Assembly (NCBI GenBank): GCA_902579825.1
Contig: CACHII010000001.1
Coordinates: 202,832 to 266,831 of the forward strand
From: an uncultured SAR86 cluster bacterium
GTDB lineage: Bacteria > Pseudomonadota > Gammaproteobacteria > Magnimaribacterales > D2472
Direction of reading: 5' to 3'
DNA: 64,000 nucleotides
Position numbers and translations under genes: made by a program. The notes under the pieces were generated by a model. That model was given only the letters and a program-made list of their open reading frames with translations, ran no database searches and had not been told where the DNA came from. Each line of letters starts with the position of its first letter. Within the stretch, counting starts at the first letter, position 1. Below are positions 7,680-16,781 of the stretch, piece after piece.

Positions 7680-8210
7680 TTAAGGTTTTGCATTTTCAAT
7701 CGCAGCTGCTTTTTGAGTTAACGGTGGGTTTTCTCCCATAAGATTAATCTGGTTTATAGAGTAATTTGTCATGATTTCTGAAAAACCAGAATCTCTATTT
7801 GCATAATCATCTCTGATAATAAAATCATCATAATCAAGTTTTACGTTATAAAGAGAAAATTTATATTCAAATGTTGTATCTTTTATTTCACAAGAAAGGC
7901 CCATATCATCTGAAGGTGGTTTATATCTGAGATACTTTGCAGCATTTACTGCACTCGATTTAAAGAAAGGACAATCCTTTAATATAATTTTTCCATTTTC
8001 ATCTCTACCTACCGCACAAACTGATCTAATAGCTTTTATTTTTTTTGGTAAACCTTTTTTATTAATATTAAATTTTACTGTTGCAAATCCTTGATAGCCA
8101 GTATCTGGGTGGGTTGGCTTCATTACTTGTATCATTTGAGCAGAGCACTCACTTATAAGAAGTGTACTAAATGATGAAACTAAAAAGATAAAGCATAATG
8201 TTTTTTTCAT
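7680..8210 (-). CDS. Periplasmic TonB_C-like domain protein
   Basis: 176 residues with an N-terminal signal peptide (residues 1-24, ending SECSA). The central part follows the pattern of the TonB C-terminal domain: GFATVKFNINKKGLPKKIKA, then FFKSSAVNAAKYLRYKPP. There is no proline-rich spacer and no inner-membrane anchor, so it is not a full TonB; it may be a soluble relative. It lies downstream of a TonB-dependent receptor on the same strand but behind that receptor's terminator. No Shine-Dalgarno is visible; TACAAT at 8217-8222 ends 6 bases before the ATG, so the mRNA may be leaderless. Domain call by eye. Confidence 0.65.
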   Translation of the reverse strand: MKKTLCFIFLVSSFSTLLISECSAQMIQVMKPTHPDTGYQGFATVKFNINKKGLPKKIKAIRSVCAVGRDENGKIILKDCPFFKSSAVNAAKYLRYKPPSDDMGLSCEIKDTTFEYKFSLYNVKLDYDDFIIRDDYANRDSGFSEIMTNYSINQINLMGENPPLTQKAAAIENAKP

Positions 8211-8238
8211 AGCTGCATTGTACTTAAATCATTGCCAT

Positions 8239-8264
8239 AAAAAAAGGCCGGTAAACCGGCCTTT
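8239..8264 (-). terminator. Intrinsic terminator of the first TonB-dependent receptor
   Basis: On the minus strand, AAAGGCCGG and CCGGCCTTT pair around a short loop and run into seven T's. It lies 20 bases past the receptor stop codon. Confidence 0.92.
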
Positions 8265-8284
8265 AAATATTAATCAATGATTAA

Positions 8285-11098
8285 TTAGAATGCTACATTC
8301 CATTTTAGATAAGTAATCAAACCTTGGTTACTATAAAGACCTAGATATGCATCTCTGTCTCCGTTAGCGTTAGGTAATGGATCCTCATCTTCAGCGTTAA
8401 GCATACCGTAAGTAACAACACCATATTTACCTAAATCAGCTTTGATTTGTAGGTCTAAAGCACTGTACTCATCTTGTGTACCGCCAGCCTTAACAATACC
8501 ACCAGTTGGGTTACCAGAAGCATCAGTTTCAGCATCAGAACTTAATCTGAAGTCACCAATATTTCTTTGTGTTAAAGCAACGCTGTATTTATCCCATGCA
8601 TAAGAAAGGCTGATGTTATTTCTTGTTCCAGGAACTCCTTCAAAACCAACATTGTTAGTTTTCTGAGAACTACCTGTGAACGCATCAGTGTTGTACTCAT
8701 CCATGTCTGTATAGTCTACAGAAACATTCATCACACCAGGACCAACGTCTTTAGTATAATTTACGAATAAGTCGTAACCAACAACTTCAATTTCACCAAC
8801 GTTAGTGAATCCAGCACCAACATAGTCAACACGACCGTTAGCACATGATCTGATAACGTAGATTGAAGAATCGTTACCCTCTCTTCTTACATAAGTAGCG
8901 CCAGCAGGACATGCATCACCAACTGAACCTGTACCAACAGGTGCACCAGCAGCAGTACCATCACCAGCAATACCATCAGCGTTAAAGAATGTTACATTAT
9001 TTGAAAGTGCAGATCCGCCTACAAAGTCATTCCACATAATATCTTGTGTAGAAATACTTGCGATAGCGTCACTTACTGTAATTTCATAATAATCAAAACG
9101 TATGTTTAATCCATCTAATGCATCAACAAGCACACCCATATCTTGCTCAACGCTCATTGTGAATCCTTCAGAAGACTCAGCGCCAAGGTTTGGGTTAGCT
9201 TTAATTAATGTTGAAACCTGCTTAGAAGGACAGTCTGCAGGAGATACTCCTGTTGCAGCACAAGCCTTATAGTCATAAACAGTGTTTGCACTAAATGTAG
9301 TCGCACCATATAGGTTATCCATTGTAGGAGCTCTGAAACCTTCACCAGTATTCAATTTAACAATTGTACCTTCTACAGGAATCCATAATGCACCTAATTT
9401 AAATGAATCACTTTCACCAACGTCTGAATAGTCGTCAGATCTAAATGATGCTGTAACTTCTAGGTTATCCATTACAGGAAGTAAGATTTCACCAAATACT
9501 GAATCAACTTCTCTATAACCGGCACCTGAGTTACCAGCTGAACCACCAACTAAACCATTTTCTGAATGCTTATCATATTCAGCTGAATATTCGTTAGTGA
9601 AGTTTTCAATACCGAATAAAGCAGAAACTGAACCGCCTGGAAGATCCATAATGTTATCGATCTGCACAGTTACGTCATTCTTTTCGTAATGGTTTGTGTA
9701 TTCAACTAATGTAGTAGCACTCATAGCAGCAGCACCAGCCTCTGAACCAAATGGCTCATCGTTTAAAACGTTTGAGTCTAAACCTGCATAACTTAAGTAG
9801 TATCTACCTACATCTACGCCGTAGAATTTATTAATTTGTGTACCATACACAACTTCTACGTCGTCATTAACTTGATATGTTAACTCGAATACTGCATCGT
9901 GACCTGTATCCACTTGGTGCATACCACGGTTACCGATTTCAGTCCATCTCCAATAACCAGTTACAGGAACGTCATAAGGGTTAGCTGGATCACCAACTGC
10001 GATACTTGGGTATCTAGCAGCAGGAGGAGCATATCTACCTGTTGACTCATTTCTTAAGTAATTGATTCTTGAATAAAGGCTTAACTGATCGTTAATTGCG
10101 TATTCAAAGTTTGTTGTAATGCTGTCTCTAAAAGTAGCAGCATCTTGTACCATGATGTCAGCCCAAGCATATCCGCAGATACCTCTTGCAGCACCACCAT
10201 TTGAAGGTGTTGAAGTAGGACCTTGTCCAAAAGCAGCACCACCAAAGTTTGGTCCCCACCATCCATCTGTTGGATTGTCGATAGAACCAGGACAAGTTGG
10301 AGTAGCCATAATATCACCAGTGACTGGATCAGCTAGGTTTCTTGAGTACCAGCTTAAACCATAAGTTTCACTATATAAGTCAATTACGCCATCACCATCT
10401 CTGTCTTCAGCAGTAGCCATTGTGTACCATCTATCTTTGAGATAAATTTCATCTCTTTCATCATGCTCAACCATAATAGTTACATAACCTTTATCGTTGG
10501 TAGCACCATATATGAATGATACAGAATTTTCTTCACCATCATCACGGTCTCTATCACCACGTCTGAAATTAAATTCGACGCCGTCGAAACCTTTCTTTGT
10601 TATAACGTTTACAACACCAGCAATAGCATCAGACCCATAAACAGATGAAGCACCATCAGCTAGAATCTCAATTCGATCAACTGCAACAGTTGGTATCATA
10701 TTGATATTAACAGCTCCAGATCCACCTAAGTGAGGTGAACCAGGCATTCTTCTTCCATCCATGAGGACTAATGTTCTAGCAGATCCTAAACCTCTAACAC
10801 TGATTGTTGCGTTACTCATAGCGCTACTACCAGCTGTTGGTCCAGATGATCCAAAAGAGTTATATATTGAGTTTCTTAATACGTCAGCAGTCATAAGACC
10901 AGAAGATGCATCAATATCCTCACTGGTGATTGTAGTAACCTGAGCAGCACTATTTAAAGAATCTCTCTTTATTCTAGAACCGGTTATAACAACCTCTTCT
11001 ACATTATCTGCAGCCTCATCCTGTGCAACCAAATCAGCATTAAAAAGACCGAAAGTTACAGCAAGAACTACAAATAAATAATTCTCTTTTTTAAACAT
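8285..11098 (-). CDS. TonB-dependent outer-membrane receptor (first)
   Basis: 937 residues. A signal peptide (about 1-25, ending LVAQ) is followed by EEVVITGSRIKRDS, the usual entry to a plug domain in receptors of this type. The plug continues to NVITKKGFDGVEF at about 165-177, with VRGLGSARTLVLMDGRR and DRIEILADGASSVYGSDAIA as its conserved cores. The rest is a large beta barrel ending in aromatic F (LKWNVAF), as outer-membrane proteins do. It lacks an FecA-type N-terminal signalling extension. It should take up an organic ligand or a metal complex powered by TonB-ExbBD, none of which are encoded here. GGGGAA precedes the ATG and a strong terminator follows the stop, consistent with high expression. 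Confidence 0.95.
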   Translation of the reverse strand: MFKKENYLFVVLAVTFGLFNADLVAQDEAADNVEEVVITGSRIKRDSLNSAAQVTTITSEDIDASSGLMTADVLRNSIYNSFGSSGPTAGSSAMSNATISVRGLGSARTLVLMDGRRMPGSPHLGGSGAVNINMIPTVAVDRIEILADGASSVYGSDAIAGVVNVITKKGFDGVEFNFRRGDRDRDDGEENSVSFIYGATNDKGYVTIMVEHDERDEIYLKDRWYTMATAEDRDGDGVIDLYSETYGLSWYSRNLADPVTGDIMATPTCPGSIDNPTDGWWGPNFGGAAFGQGPTSTPSNGGAARGICGYAWADIMVQDAATFRDSITTNFEYAINDQLSLYSRINYLRNESTGRYAPPAARYPSIAVGDPANPYDVPVTGYWRWTEIGNRGMHQVDTGHDAVFELTYQVNDDVEVVYGTQINKFYGVDVGRYYLSYAGLDSNVLNDEPFGSEAGAAAMSATTLVEYTNHYEKNDVTVQIDNIMDLPGGSVSALFGIENFTNEYSAEYDKHSENGLVGGSAGNSGAGYREVDSVFGEILLPVMDNLEVTASFRSDDYSDVGESDSFKLGALWIPVEGTIVKLNTGEGFRAPTMDNLYGATTFSANTVYDYKACAATGVSPADCPSKQVSTLIKANPNLGAESSEGFTMSVEQDMGVLVDALDGLNIRFDYYEITVSDAIASISTQDIMWNDFVGGSALSNNVTFFNADGIAGDGTAAGAPVGTGSVGDACPAGATYVRREGNDSSIYVIRSCANGRVDYVGAGFTNVGEIEVVGYDLFVNYTKDVGPGVMNVSVDYTDMDEYNTDAFTGSSQKTNNVGFEGVPGTRNNISLSYAWDKYSVALTQRNIGDFRLSSDAETDASGNPTGGIVKAGGTQDEYSALDLQIKADLGKYGVVTYGMLNAEDEDPLPNANGDRDAYLGLYSNQGLITYLKWNVAF

Positions 11099-11348
11099 AC
11101 AATTCCCCTTGTAGTTTGATTAATATTTATGATATGCACATAGAAAATACGCGCAATTCACGTTATGAGGCCTATTGTTTCAGTTTTTTTTATAGAAATC
11201 TACATTTTTTTAAATTATTTATAATTAAATATAAATTATTTATATACATTTGATCTGTAAAATATCACTATTTTTTATATTTGAAATAAATAAAACTTAA
11301 CATTAATCATTTTTCTCTTACAATTAGTCATTATATGGGGAATATATT

Positions 11349-12137
11349 ATGTTACTAAAAAACAAAAGAATTTTGATATCTGGAGTTGCAAATAAGTATT
11401 CAATAGCAGCAGGTATAGCTAAATCAATGCACAGAGAAGGTGCTGAACTTGCATTTACATACCAGAATGAGCGTCTTTTAAAAAATTTATCAGTAATTGC
11501 TGAAGAATTAGACTCGGATATATTAATTCAATGTGATGTTAGCGATGATCAATCAATTAAAAATTCATTTACTGAATTATCAAAAAAATGGGATAAATTT
11601 GACGGTTTTGTTCACTCAATAGGATATGCCCCTGCAGATCAACTTGAAGGAAATTTTGTAGATGTAACCACAAGAGAAGGTTTTAAAATAGCTCATGATA
11701 TTAGTTCATACAGTTTTACTGCAATGGCAAAAGAAGCAAAACCAATGCTTAACGATGATTCTGCCCTTTTAACTCTGACTTATCTAGGATCTGTTCAAAC
11801 AGTGCCTAACTACAATGTAATGGGTTTAGCTAAAGCAAGTTTAGAGGCAAATACAAGATTTTTAGCTGCTTCACTTGGAAAAGATAAGATCAGAGTTAAT
11901 GCAATTTCAGCAGGACCAATAAAAACACTAGCTGCATCAGGAGTAAAAAACTTTAGGAAAATGCTTTCACAGCACTCAAACAGAGCTCCGATAGGAAGAA
12001 CCGTAACGGCTGAAGAAGTTGGGAACGTAGCTGCTTTTTTATGTTCTGACTATGCCAGTGGCATTACTGGTGAAATTACATATGTAGATGGAGGTTTTAA
12101 TATTGCTGCAATGCCTATAAACGAATATGAATCATGA
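11349..12137 (+). CDS. fabI: Enoyl-[acyl-carrier-protein] reductase FabI
   Basis: 262 residues, the NADH-dependent reductase that completes each cycle of fatty-acid elongation. It shows the FabI form of the SDR fold: [20 protein letters not shown] for nucleotide binding, [11 protein letters not shown], and the catalytic pair Y155 and K162 in YNVMGLAK with Y145 in TYLGS, one residue offset from E. coli. GGGGAA lies 8 bases ahead of the ATG. The 250 bases between it and the divergent receptor gene hold both promoters but no other feature that I can identify; they are very A+T rich. A 22-codon frame overlaps its stop codon. Confidence 0.97.
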   Translation: MLLKNKRILISGVANKYSIAAGIAKSMHREGAELAFTYQNERLLKNLSVIAEELDSDILIQCDVSDDQSIKNSFTELSKKWDKFDGFVHSIGYAPADQLEGNFVDVTTREGFKIAHDISSYSFTAMAKEAKPMLNDDSALLTLTYLGSVQTVPNYNVMGLAKASLEANTRFLAASLGKDKIRVNAISAGPIKTLAASGVKNFRKMLSQHSNRAPIGRTVTAEEVGNVAAFLCSDYASGITGEITYVDGGFNIAAMPINEYES

Positions 12138-12202
12138 TTAAAAAAGCTTATGAAAAATATCTATTACCAAAATTATTGGGGCACTGCTTCATCATAATTT
12201 AA
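12134..12202 (+). CDS. Possible 22-residue ORF or gene remnant between fabI and the thiolase-like gene
   Basis: An ATG overlaps the fabI stop as ATGA and opens a 22-codon frame ([15 protein letters not shown], then GHCFIII) that ends one base before the thiolase-like ATG at 12204. The first 15 residues resemble the N-terminus of some class I methyltransferases, so this may be the stub of a deleted gene. It could also be a leader that couples translation of fabI to the next gene, or chance. Confidence 0.3.
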   Translation: MIKKAYEKYLLPKLLGHCFIII

Positions 12203-12203
12203 T

Positions 12204-13655
12204 ATGGATAACAGGCCAGTAATTATTGGTATAGGGTCTATCCAACAAAAAGGTGATTATAAATCTCTAGATGAAGCATTAATCCTTATGGATATTGCAA
12301 CAAAAAAAGCAATCAAAGATACAAATAACGAAGATATTAAAAACTATATCGAAGAAATTCACATTCCCAAAGGTTATTGGAGATACAGAGATCCTGGAAA
12401 ATGGATTGCTACCAAAAATAATTTTAAAGATGTAAAAACAAGCGTTTATAAAATAGGAGTTCTGCAACAAAGCTTAATAAACTCATGTTGCAACAAAATA
12501 CTAAATAAAGAAATAGGCGCAAGTTTAATTGTTGGAGGCGAAGCAAGATATAAACTGCTTTTATCTCAAATTAAAAATAAATATTTTAAAGAGATTGAAT
12601 TGAATGAAAATCCAAATTTTTACATAAAAGCAAAAGATGAAATTCATCTCGATGAAGAAAAAGCTGAGTTGGGCATGATGGCAGTTGGATATTACGCAAT
12701 TCTAGAAAGTGCTTTTAGGTCTAATAAAAATATTAGTATAAGTAATCAATTAGATTATGTTGCAGGCATGTATGAATACTTTTCTAAAGTAGCATCTAGA
12801 AACAAAGATGCATGGACTGATAGTGCTTTTGATGCAAATGAAGTTAAAAATATAACTCAAAAAAATTCGCTTCAAGCATTTCCCTATAATAAATATCACT
12901 GTACAAGCTGGAATGTTAATCAATCAGCAGCAATATTAATTTGCTCTGAAAAAATTGCTAATGAATTAAAGATTCCACAAGAAAAAAGAGTATACCCCCT
13001 GGCCTCATCAGAAAATAATCATATGATAGGTACTCTTCAAAGACCGAAACTATTCGAGCAATATGGCATGCAATTAGCTGCAGAATATATTCTAGAAATT
13101 TGTCAAAAATTAAAAATAAAACCAAATTTTTATGATCTTTACAGCTGTTTTCCAGTTGCTGTTCAGATGTTTGCAGAGTCATTAAATTTAAATGACTACA
13201 AAAAATTCACTATTACTGGTGGTATGTCATTTGCTGGTGGGCCTTTAAATAGCTATGTACTTCATTCATTAACAAAATTGATATCAAAGATTAGAAAAAC
13301 AAAAGATAGTAGTGGAATTGTCACAGGAGTTTCTGGAATGATGACAAAACAGTCATATGCAATTTTTAGTAGTAACCCATTAATGATTTTTAATCATAAA
13401 GACTTTACTGAAGTTGCTGCTAAAAAAGAAAAACCTATTGAAATTTCAACTCTTAAAGAAGGAACTGGTATTGTTATAGGTTATACGATTCTGAATAAGA
13501 CTGAAGGAAAGTATAAAGCAGTCATTTTTATTGATTGTTCAGATAACAAAAGAAAATTGATAACTTCCGATGATATGTCTATTATTAAATCAATGGAGAA
13601 CGAAGAATGGGTTGGAAAAAAAGTTTACTTCAAAAAAAATCAATTAGTTTCTTAG
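12204..13655 (+). CDS. Thiolase-like protein (acetyl-CoA acetyltransferase related)
   Basis: 483 residues related to SCP2-type thiolases and the thiolase-like protein 1 group. Recognisable parts are the N-terminal RPVIIGIGSIQQKGD, a central DLYSCFPVAVQMFAESLNL carrying a cysteine, GGMSFAGGPLNSYVLHS, and VTGVSGMMTKQSYAIFS. After the thiolase fold comes an extra domain from about residue 400 (IEISTLKEGTGIVIGYT), probably OB-like, as in TLP1 proteins. They bind acyl-CoA, but whether this one condenses or cleaves is unknown. It sits just after fabI, separated by a 22-codon frame, and its last 49 bases overlap the next gene. Confidence 0.8.
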   Translation: MDNRPVIIGIGSIQQKGDYKSLDEALILMDIATKKAIKDTNNEDIKNYIEEIHIPKGYWRYRDPGKWIATKNNFKDVKTSVYKIGVLQQSLINSCCNKILNKEIGASLIVGGEARYKLLLSQIKNKYFKEIELNENPNFYIKAKDEIHLDEEKAELGMMAVGYYAILESAFRSNKNISISNQLDYVAGMYEYFSKVASRNKDAWTDSAFDANEVKNITQKNSLQAFPYNKYHCTSWNVNQSAAILICSEKIANELKIPQEKRVYPLASSENNHMIGTLQRPKLFEQYGMQLAAEYILEICQKLKIKPNFYDLYSCFPVAVQMFAESLNLNDYKKFTITGGMSFAGGPLNSYVLHSLTKLISKIRKTKDSSGIVTGVSGMMTKQSYAIFSSNPLMIFNHKDFTEVAAKKEKPIEISTLKEGTGIVIGYTILNKTEGKYKAVIFIDCSDNKRKLITSDDMSIIKSMENEEWVGKKVYFKKNQLVS

Positions 13656-15052
13656 TATTAATTCTTTTCACTGAGATTCTTTTTGGTGACGATGTTTTGA
13701 ATAGTATCAACATGCATAAAGAAAAATTTTCTGAGGTTGCATTAGAGATCTGGGATTATGCAGAATTAGGTTATCAAGAAAATAAAAGTGCGAATCTTTT
13801 AGCTGAATCACTTGAACAAGAAGGTTTTAAGATATCAAAAGGTCTTGCGGGCATACCTACTGCTTTTACTGCAGAGTTTAATAATGGTGGTCCTATTATA
13901 GGCATACTTGGAGAGTTTGATGCGCTTCCTGGTCTAGCACAATCATCAGCACCTTTTAAAGAAAGATTAAATAATGAAACTGGTGCAGGTCATGCATGTG
14001 GCCATCATTTATTTGGAGCTGCTTCAGCCTGGGCAGCAGTAGCTGTTAAAGAGTGGATAGTAAAAAATAACATAAAAGGAACCATAAGATTTTATGGAAC
14101 ACCTGCTGAGGAAGGTGGTTCTGGAAAAGTTTATATGGTTCGAGAAGGTTTATTTAAAGATGTCGACATTGTTCTTCATTGGCATCCAGATGATTCTAAT
14201 AGTGCAAATTCGAGAACTTCAAATGCAAATAAATCTGCAAAGTTTACATTCAATGGTATATCAGCACATGCTGCAGGATCACCAGAACAAGGAAGGTCTG
14301 CTCTTGATGGTGTTGAAGCTATGAATCATATGGTTAATATGATGCGTGAACATATACCTCAAGAATCAAGAATTCATTATGTTATAACCAAAGGTGGTCT
14401 TGCCCCTAATGTCGTACCTGATGTTGCTGAAGTTTATTATTATGTAAGACACCCTAAAATGACCGTTGTTGAAGAATTATTTAAAAGAGTTGTAAATACT
14501 GCTTCTGGCGCAGCAATAGGAACTGATACAACAATGAATTATGAAGTTATGCATGGAAATTTTTCTTTATTGCCTAATGATACGGTGCAAAAAATTGTAC
14601 ATAAAAATTTAGAATCTTTAGGAGGTATATTCTACGATCAAAGTGAACTTCAATACGCAAGTGAAATTTATCAAACATTTATTGATCCAGATAACTTGAT
14701 TGGTTCACAAGAGGTTGTAAGACCTTTTAAAACCTCACATGGTTATGGCTCTACAGATGTAGGTGATGTAAGTTGGAACGTTCCAACTGCTGGCTTGAGA
14801 ACAGCAACATGGGTTCCTGGAACAGCATCTCATTCATGGCAAGCAGTCGCATCAGGTGGAACATCAATTGGTGTGAAAGGTGCTGAACTTGCTGCAAAAA
14901 CTCTTGCCAAAAGTATTATAGAAATATTATCTTATCCTTCAATAATTGAGGATGCACATGAAGAGCTTAATAGAAGGGTTGGGGAAGATTTTATTTATCA
15001 ACCTTTACTAGGTGACAGAAAGCCACCACTTGATTATAGAAAAGTTAATTAG
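13607..15052 (+). CDS. Exported M20-family amidohydrolase, AbgB-like
   Basis: 481 residues. An N-terminal segment, KSISFLVLILFTEILFG, forms a signal peptide, so the enzyme should act in the periplasm; GGAG 8 bases upstream supports this start even though it makes a 49-base overlap with the previous gene. The metal-binding GHACGHHLFG and the block FYGTPAEEGGSGKVYMVREG are characteristic of AbgB, which cleaves p-aminobenzoyl-glutamate, and of related carboxypeptidase-type amidohydrolases. Expected to hydrolyse an amide or peptide bond with a two-metal site; exact substrate unknown. Its end overlaps the end of ggt by 8 bases on the other strand. Confidence 0.88.
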   Translation: MGWKKSLLQKKSISFLVLILFTEILFGDDVLNSINMHKEKFSEVALEIWDYAELGYQENKSANLLAESLEQEGFKISKGLAGIPTAFTAEFNNGGPIIGILGEFDALPGLAQSSAPFKERLNNETGAGHACGHHLFGAASAWAAVAVKEWIVKNNIKGTIRFYGTPAEEGGSGKVYMVREGLFKDVDIVLHWHPDDSNSANSRTSNANKSAKFTFNGISAHAAGSPEQGRSALDGVEAMNHMVNMMREHIPQESRIHYVITKGGLAPNVVPDVAEVYYYVRHPKMTVVEELFKRVVNTASGAAIGTDTTMNYEVMHGNFSLLPNDTVQKIVHKNLESLGGIFYDQSELQYASEIYQTFIDPDNLIGSQEVVRPFKTSHGYGSTDVGDVSWNVPTAGLRTATWVPGTASHSWQAVASGGTSIGVKGAELAAKTLAKSIIEILSYPSIIEDAHEELNRRVGEDFIYQPLLGDRKPPLDYRKVN

Positions 15053-16781
15053 GTTGAATTGACACTGATGCATTAGGTCTTCTTAAATCAGCATATCCAT
15101 AATTTATCCCGTCAACAATATGAATACTTTGGGTGCTACCCATAGTATGTTCTTCAGTAACTTTATGACCAATTATATTTAATCCCTTTGCCAAATCTGA
15201 ACTAAGAGTTTTTTCATGCAATATACCTGTTTTTGGCCAGTCTTTATGAACTCTAGTAAGCATAGTCGCTTCACCAATATTTAAATCAAAATCAATAACA
15301 CCAGTAACAACTCTTAAAATGGCAGCTGGAATTAATGATCCTCCAGGCGAACCAGTAATTAACATGAGATCTTTATTTTTATCAAAGACTATGACAGGTG
15401 CCATAGTGCTCATCGGTTTTTTTCCCGATTCAAACTTATTACCTGGACTAGCAGATCTACCTCTTATCGATTTATCACCATAACGATAAGCAAAATTATT
15501 CATCTGATTATTCATTAGAATTCCAGTGTCAGGAATTGTAACTCCGGAGCCAAAAGAATATCCAAGTGTATAAGTATTTGATACTGCATTTCCCTCGTTA
15601 TCAATTATTGAGTAATGTGTGGTATCTCTTCCTTCTTTTATTGGCTCAAAAGGATTAGTATCTGTAGATTTGCTAGCTTTTTTCTTATCAATAGAGCCAG
15701 CCAATTCTTTTGCCCTCTCTTTTGATAGTAATTGTTGTGTTGGAACGTCAAAATAATCTGGATCACCTACATAATGAGATCTATTGTTATGGCCTCTTCT
15801 AATAGCTTCAGATAAAAGATGATAAGTCGTGATGGAATCACTTTTATATCTTTCGAGATTAAAATAGCTCAAAACATTTAATGCTGTGAGTAAAGTAATA
15901 CCGCCTCCAGATGGAGGACCTGCTGTAAAAACTAAGTTCCCTCTGTAACTTGCAGCTATTGGCGCATCAAATTTTGAGTTGTAAGTTGCAAAATCTTCTA
16001 AAGAAAATAATCCATTATTCTTAAGAGAAGCGTCTACTATTTTGTCTGCAATATCACCTTGATAAAAAGCCTTTTTTCCTCCTTCAGAAATTTTAGTTAT
16101 TGTTTTAGCAAGATCTGGTCTTTTCATTAAATAATTTTCAGGCAAAGGCTCATCATCTAAAAAATATATTCTTTTTGATTCTGGATCATTTTTTAATTGA
16201 GGTGTACTTTCGATAGCCTTATGTAAATCATAAGAAACCAGTATGCCCTCATTAGCCTGATTTATTACAGGATCTAAAACATCTTTTAGTGATAACTTTC
16301 CAAATGCGGCATGGGCATCTAGAAGTCCAGAAACTGTGCCTGGAGTTGCAGATGCTTTATAGCCATAGCGAGTAATATCGAACATTTTATTTCTGAAATC
16401 TTTCGGATTAATTTTTTTATTTTTGCTTAAATTAAATATATTTTGCAAATTTGAATTTAAAGGTGATCTGCTTCTGTAATCAATAAAATAAACTTGTTCT
16501 TTTTCTTTAATGTAAACTAACATAAAGCCTCCTCCACCAAGATTGCCTGCTCTTGGAAGAGTTATTGCTAAAGAAAACCCAACTGCAACTGCAGCATCAA
16601 CTGCATTTCCACCTTTATTCAAAATTTCAATTCCAATATCTGAAGATAAGTAATTTTGTGAAACCACCATCCCAGAATTACCAACCACGGGATGATATGG
16701 AGAAACATAGTCAATATAACTTTGTTGTGAAATTGAATTTAGACTTATCGAAAAAGATAAAATTAATAATAAAATTTTCAT
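15045..16781 (-). CDS. ggt: Gamma-glutamyltranspeptidase
   Basis: 578 residues, periplasmic by virtue of a signal peptide (about 1-19). The N-terminal half has GNAVDAAVAVGFSLAITLP and GNLGGGGFML. The self-cleavage site is at T387 in GRDTTHYSIID, matching the TTHYS of E. coli Ggt, whose first threonine becomes the nucleophile. GSGVTIPDTGILMNNQMNNF and SPGGSLIPAAIL complete the active site. It removes gamma-glutamyl groups from glutathione and peptides and so provides amino acids. Its ATG overlaps the stop of the upstream transporter gene by one base (TAATG), suggesting coupled translation. Confidence 0.95.
   Translation of the reverse strand: MKILLLILSFSISLNSISQQSYIDYVSPYHPVVGNSGMVVSQNYLSSDIGIEILNKGGNAVDAAVAVGFSLAITLPRAGNLGGGGFMLVYIKEKEQVYFIDYRSRSPLNSNLQNIFNLSKNKKINPKDFRNKMFDITRYGYKASATPGTVSGLLDAHAAFGKLSLKDVLDPVINQANEGILVSYDLHKAIESTPQLKNDPESKRIYFLDDEPLPENYLMKRPDLAKTITKISEGGKKAFYQGDIADKIVDASLKNNGLFSLEDFATYNSKFDAPIAASYRGNLVFTAGPPSGGGITLLTALNVLSYFNLERYKSDSITTYHLLSEAIRRGHNNRSHYVGDPDYFDVPTQQLLSKERAKELAGSIDKKKASKSTDTNPFEPIKEGRDTTHYSIIDNEGNAVSNTYTLGYSFGSGVTIPDTGILMNNQMNNFAYRYGDKSIRGRSASPGNKFESGKKPMSTMAPVIVFDKNKDLMLITGSPGGSLIPAAILRVVTGVIDFDLNIGEATMLTRVHKDWPKTGILHEKTLSSDLAKGLNIIGHKVTEEHTMGSTQSIHIVDGINYGYADLRRPNASVSIQPN

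Noticed and set aside
10081-10364. Open frames on both strands within the first receptor gene
   Set aside because: They lie wholly inside a clear TonB-dependent receptor gene, have no family features and no ribosome site.
12149-12196. A 15-codon frame ([15 protein letters not shown]) between fabI and the thiolase-like gene
   Set aside because: Too short, no ribosome site, and it overlaps the better-placed 22-codon frame.
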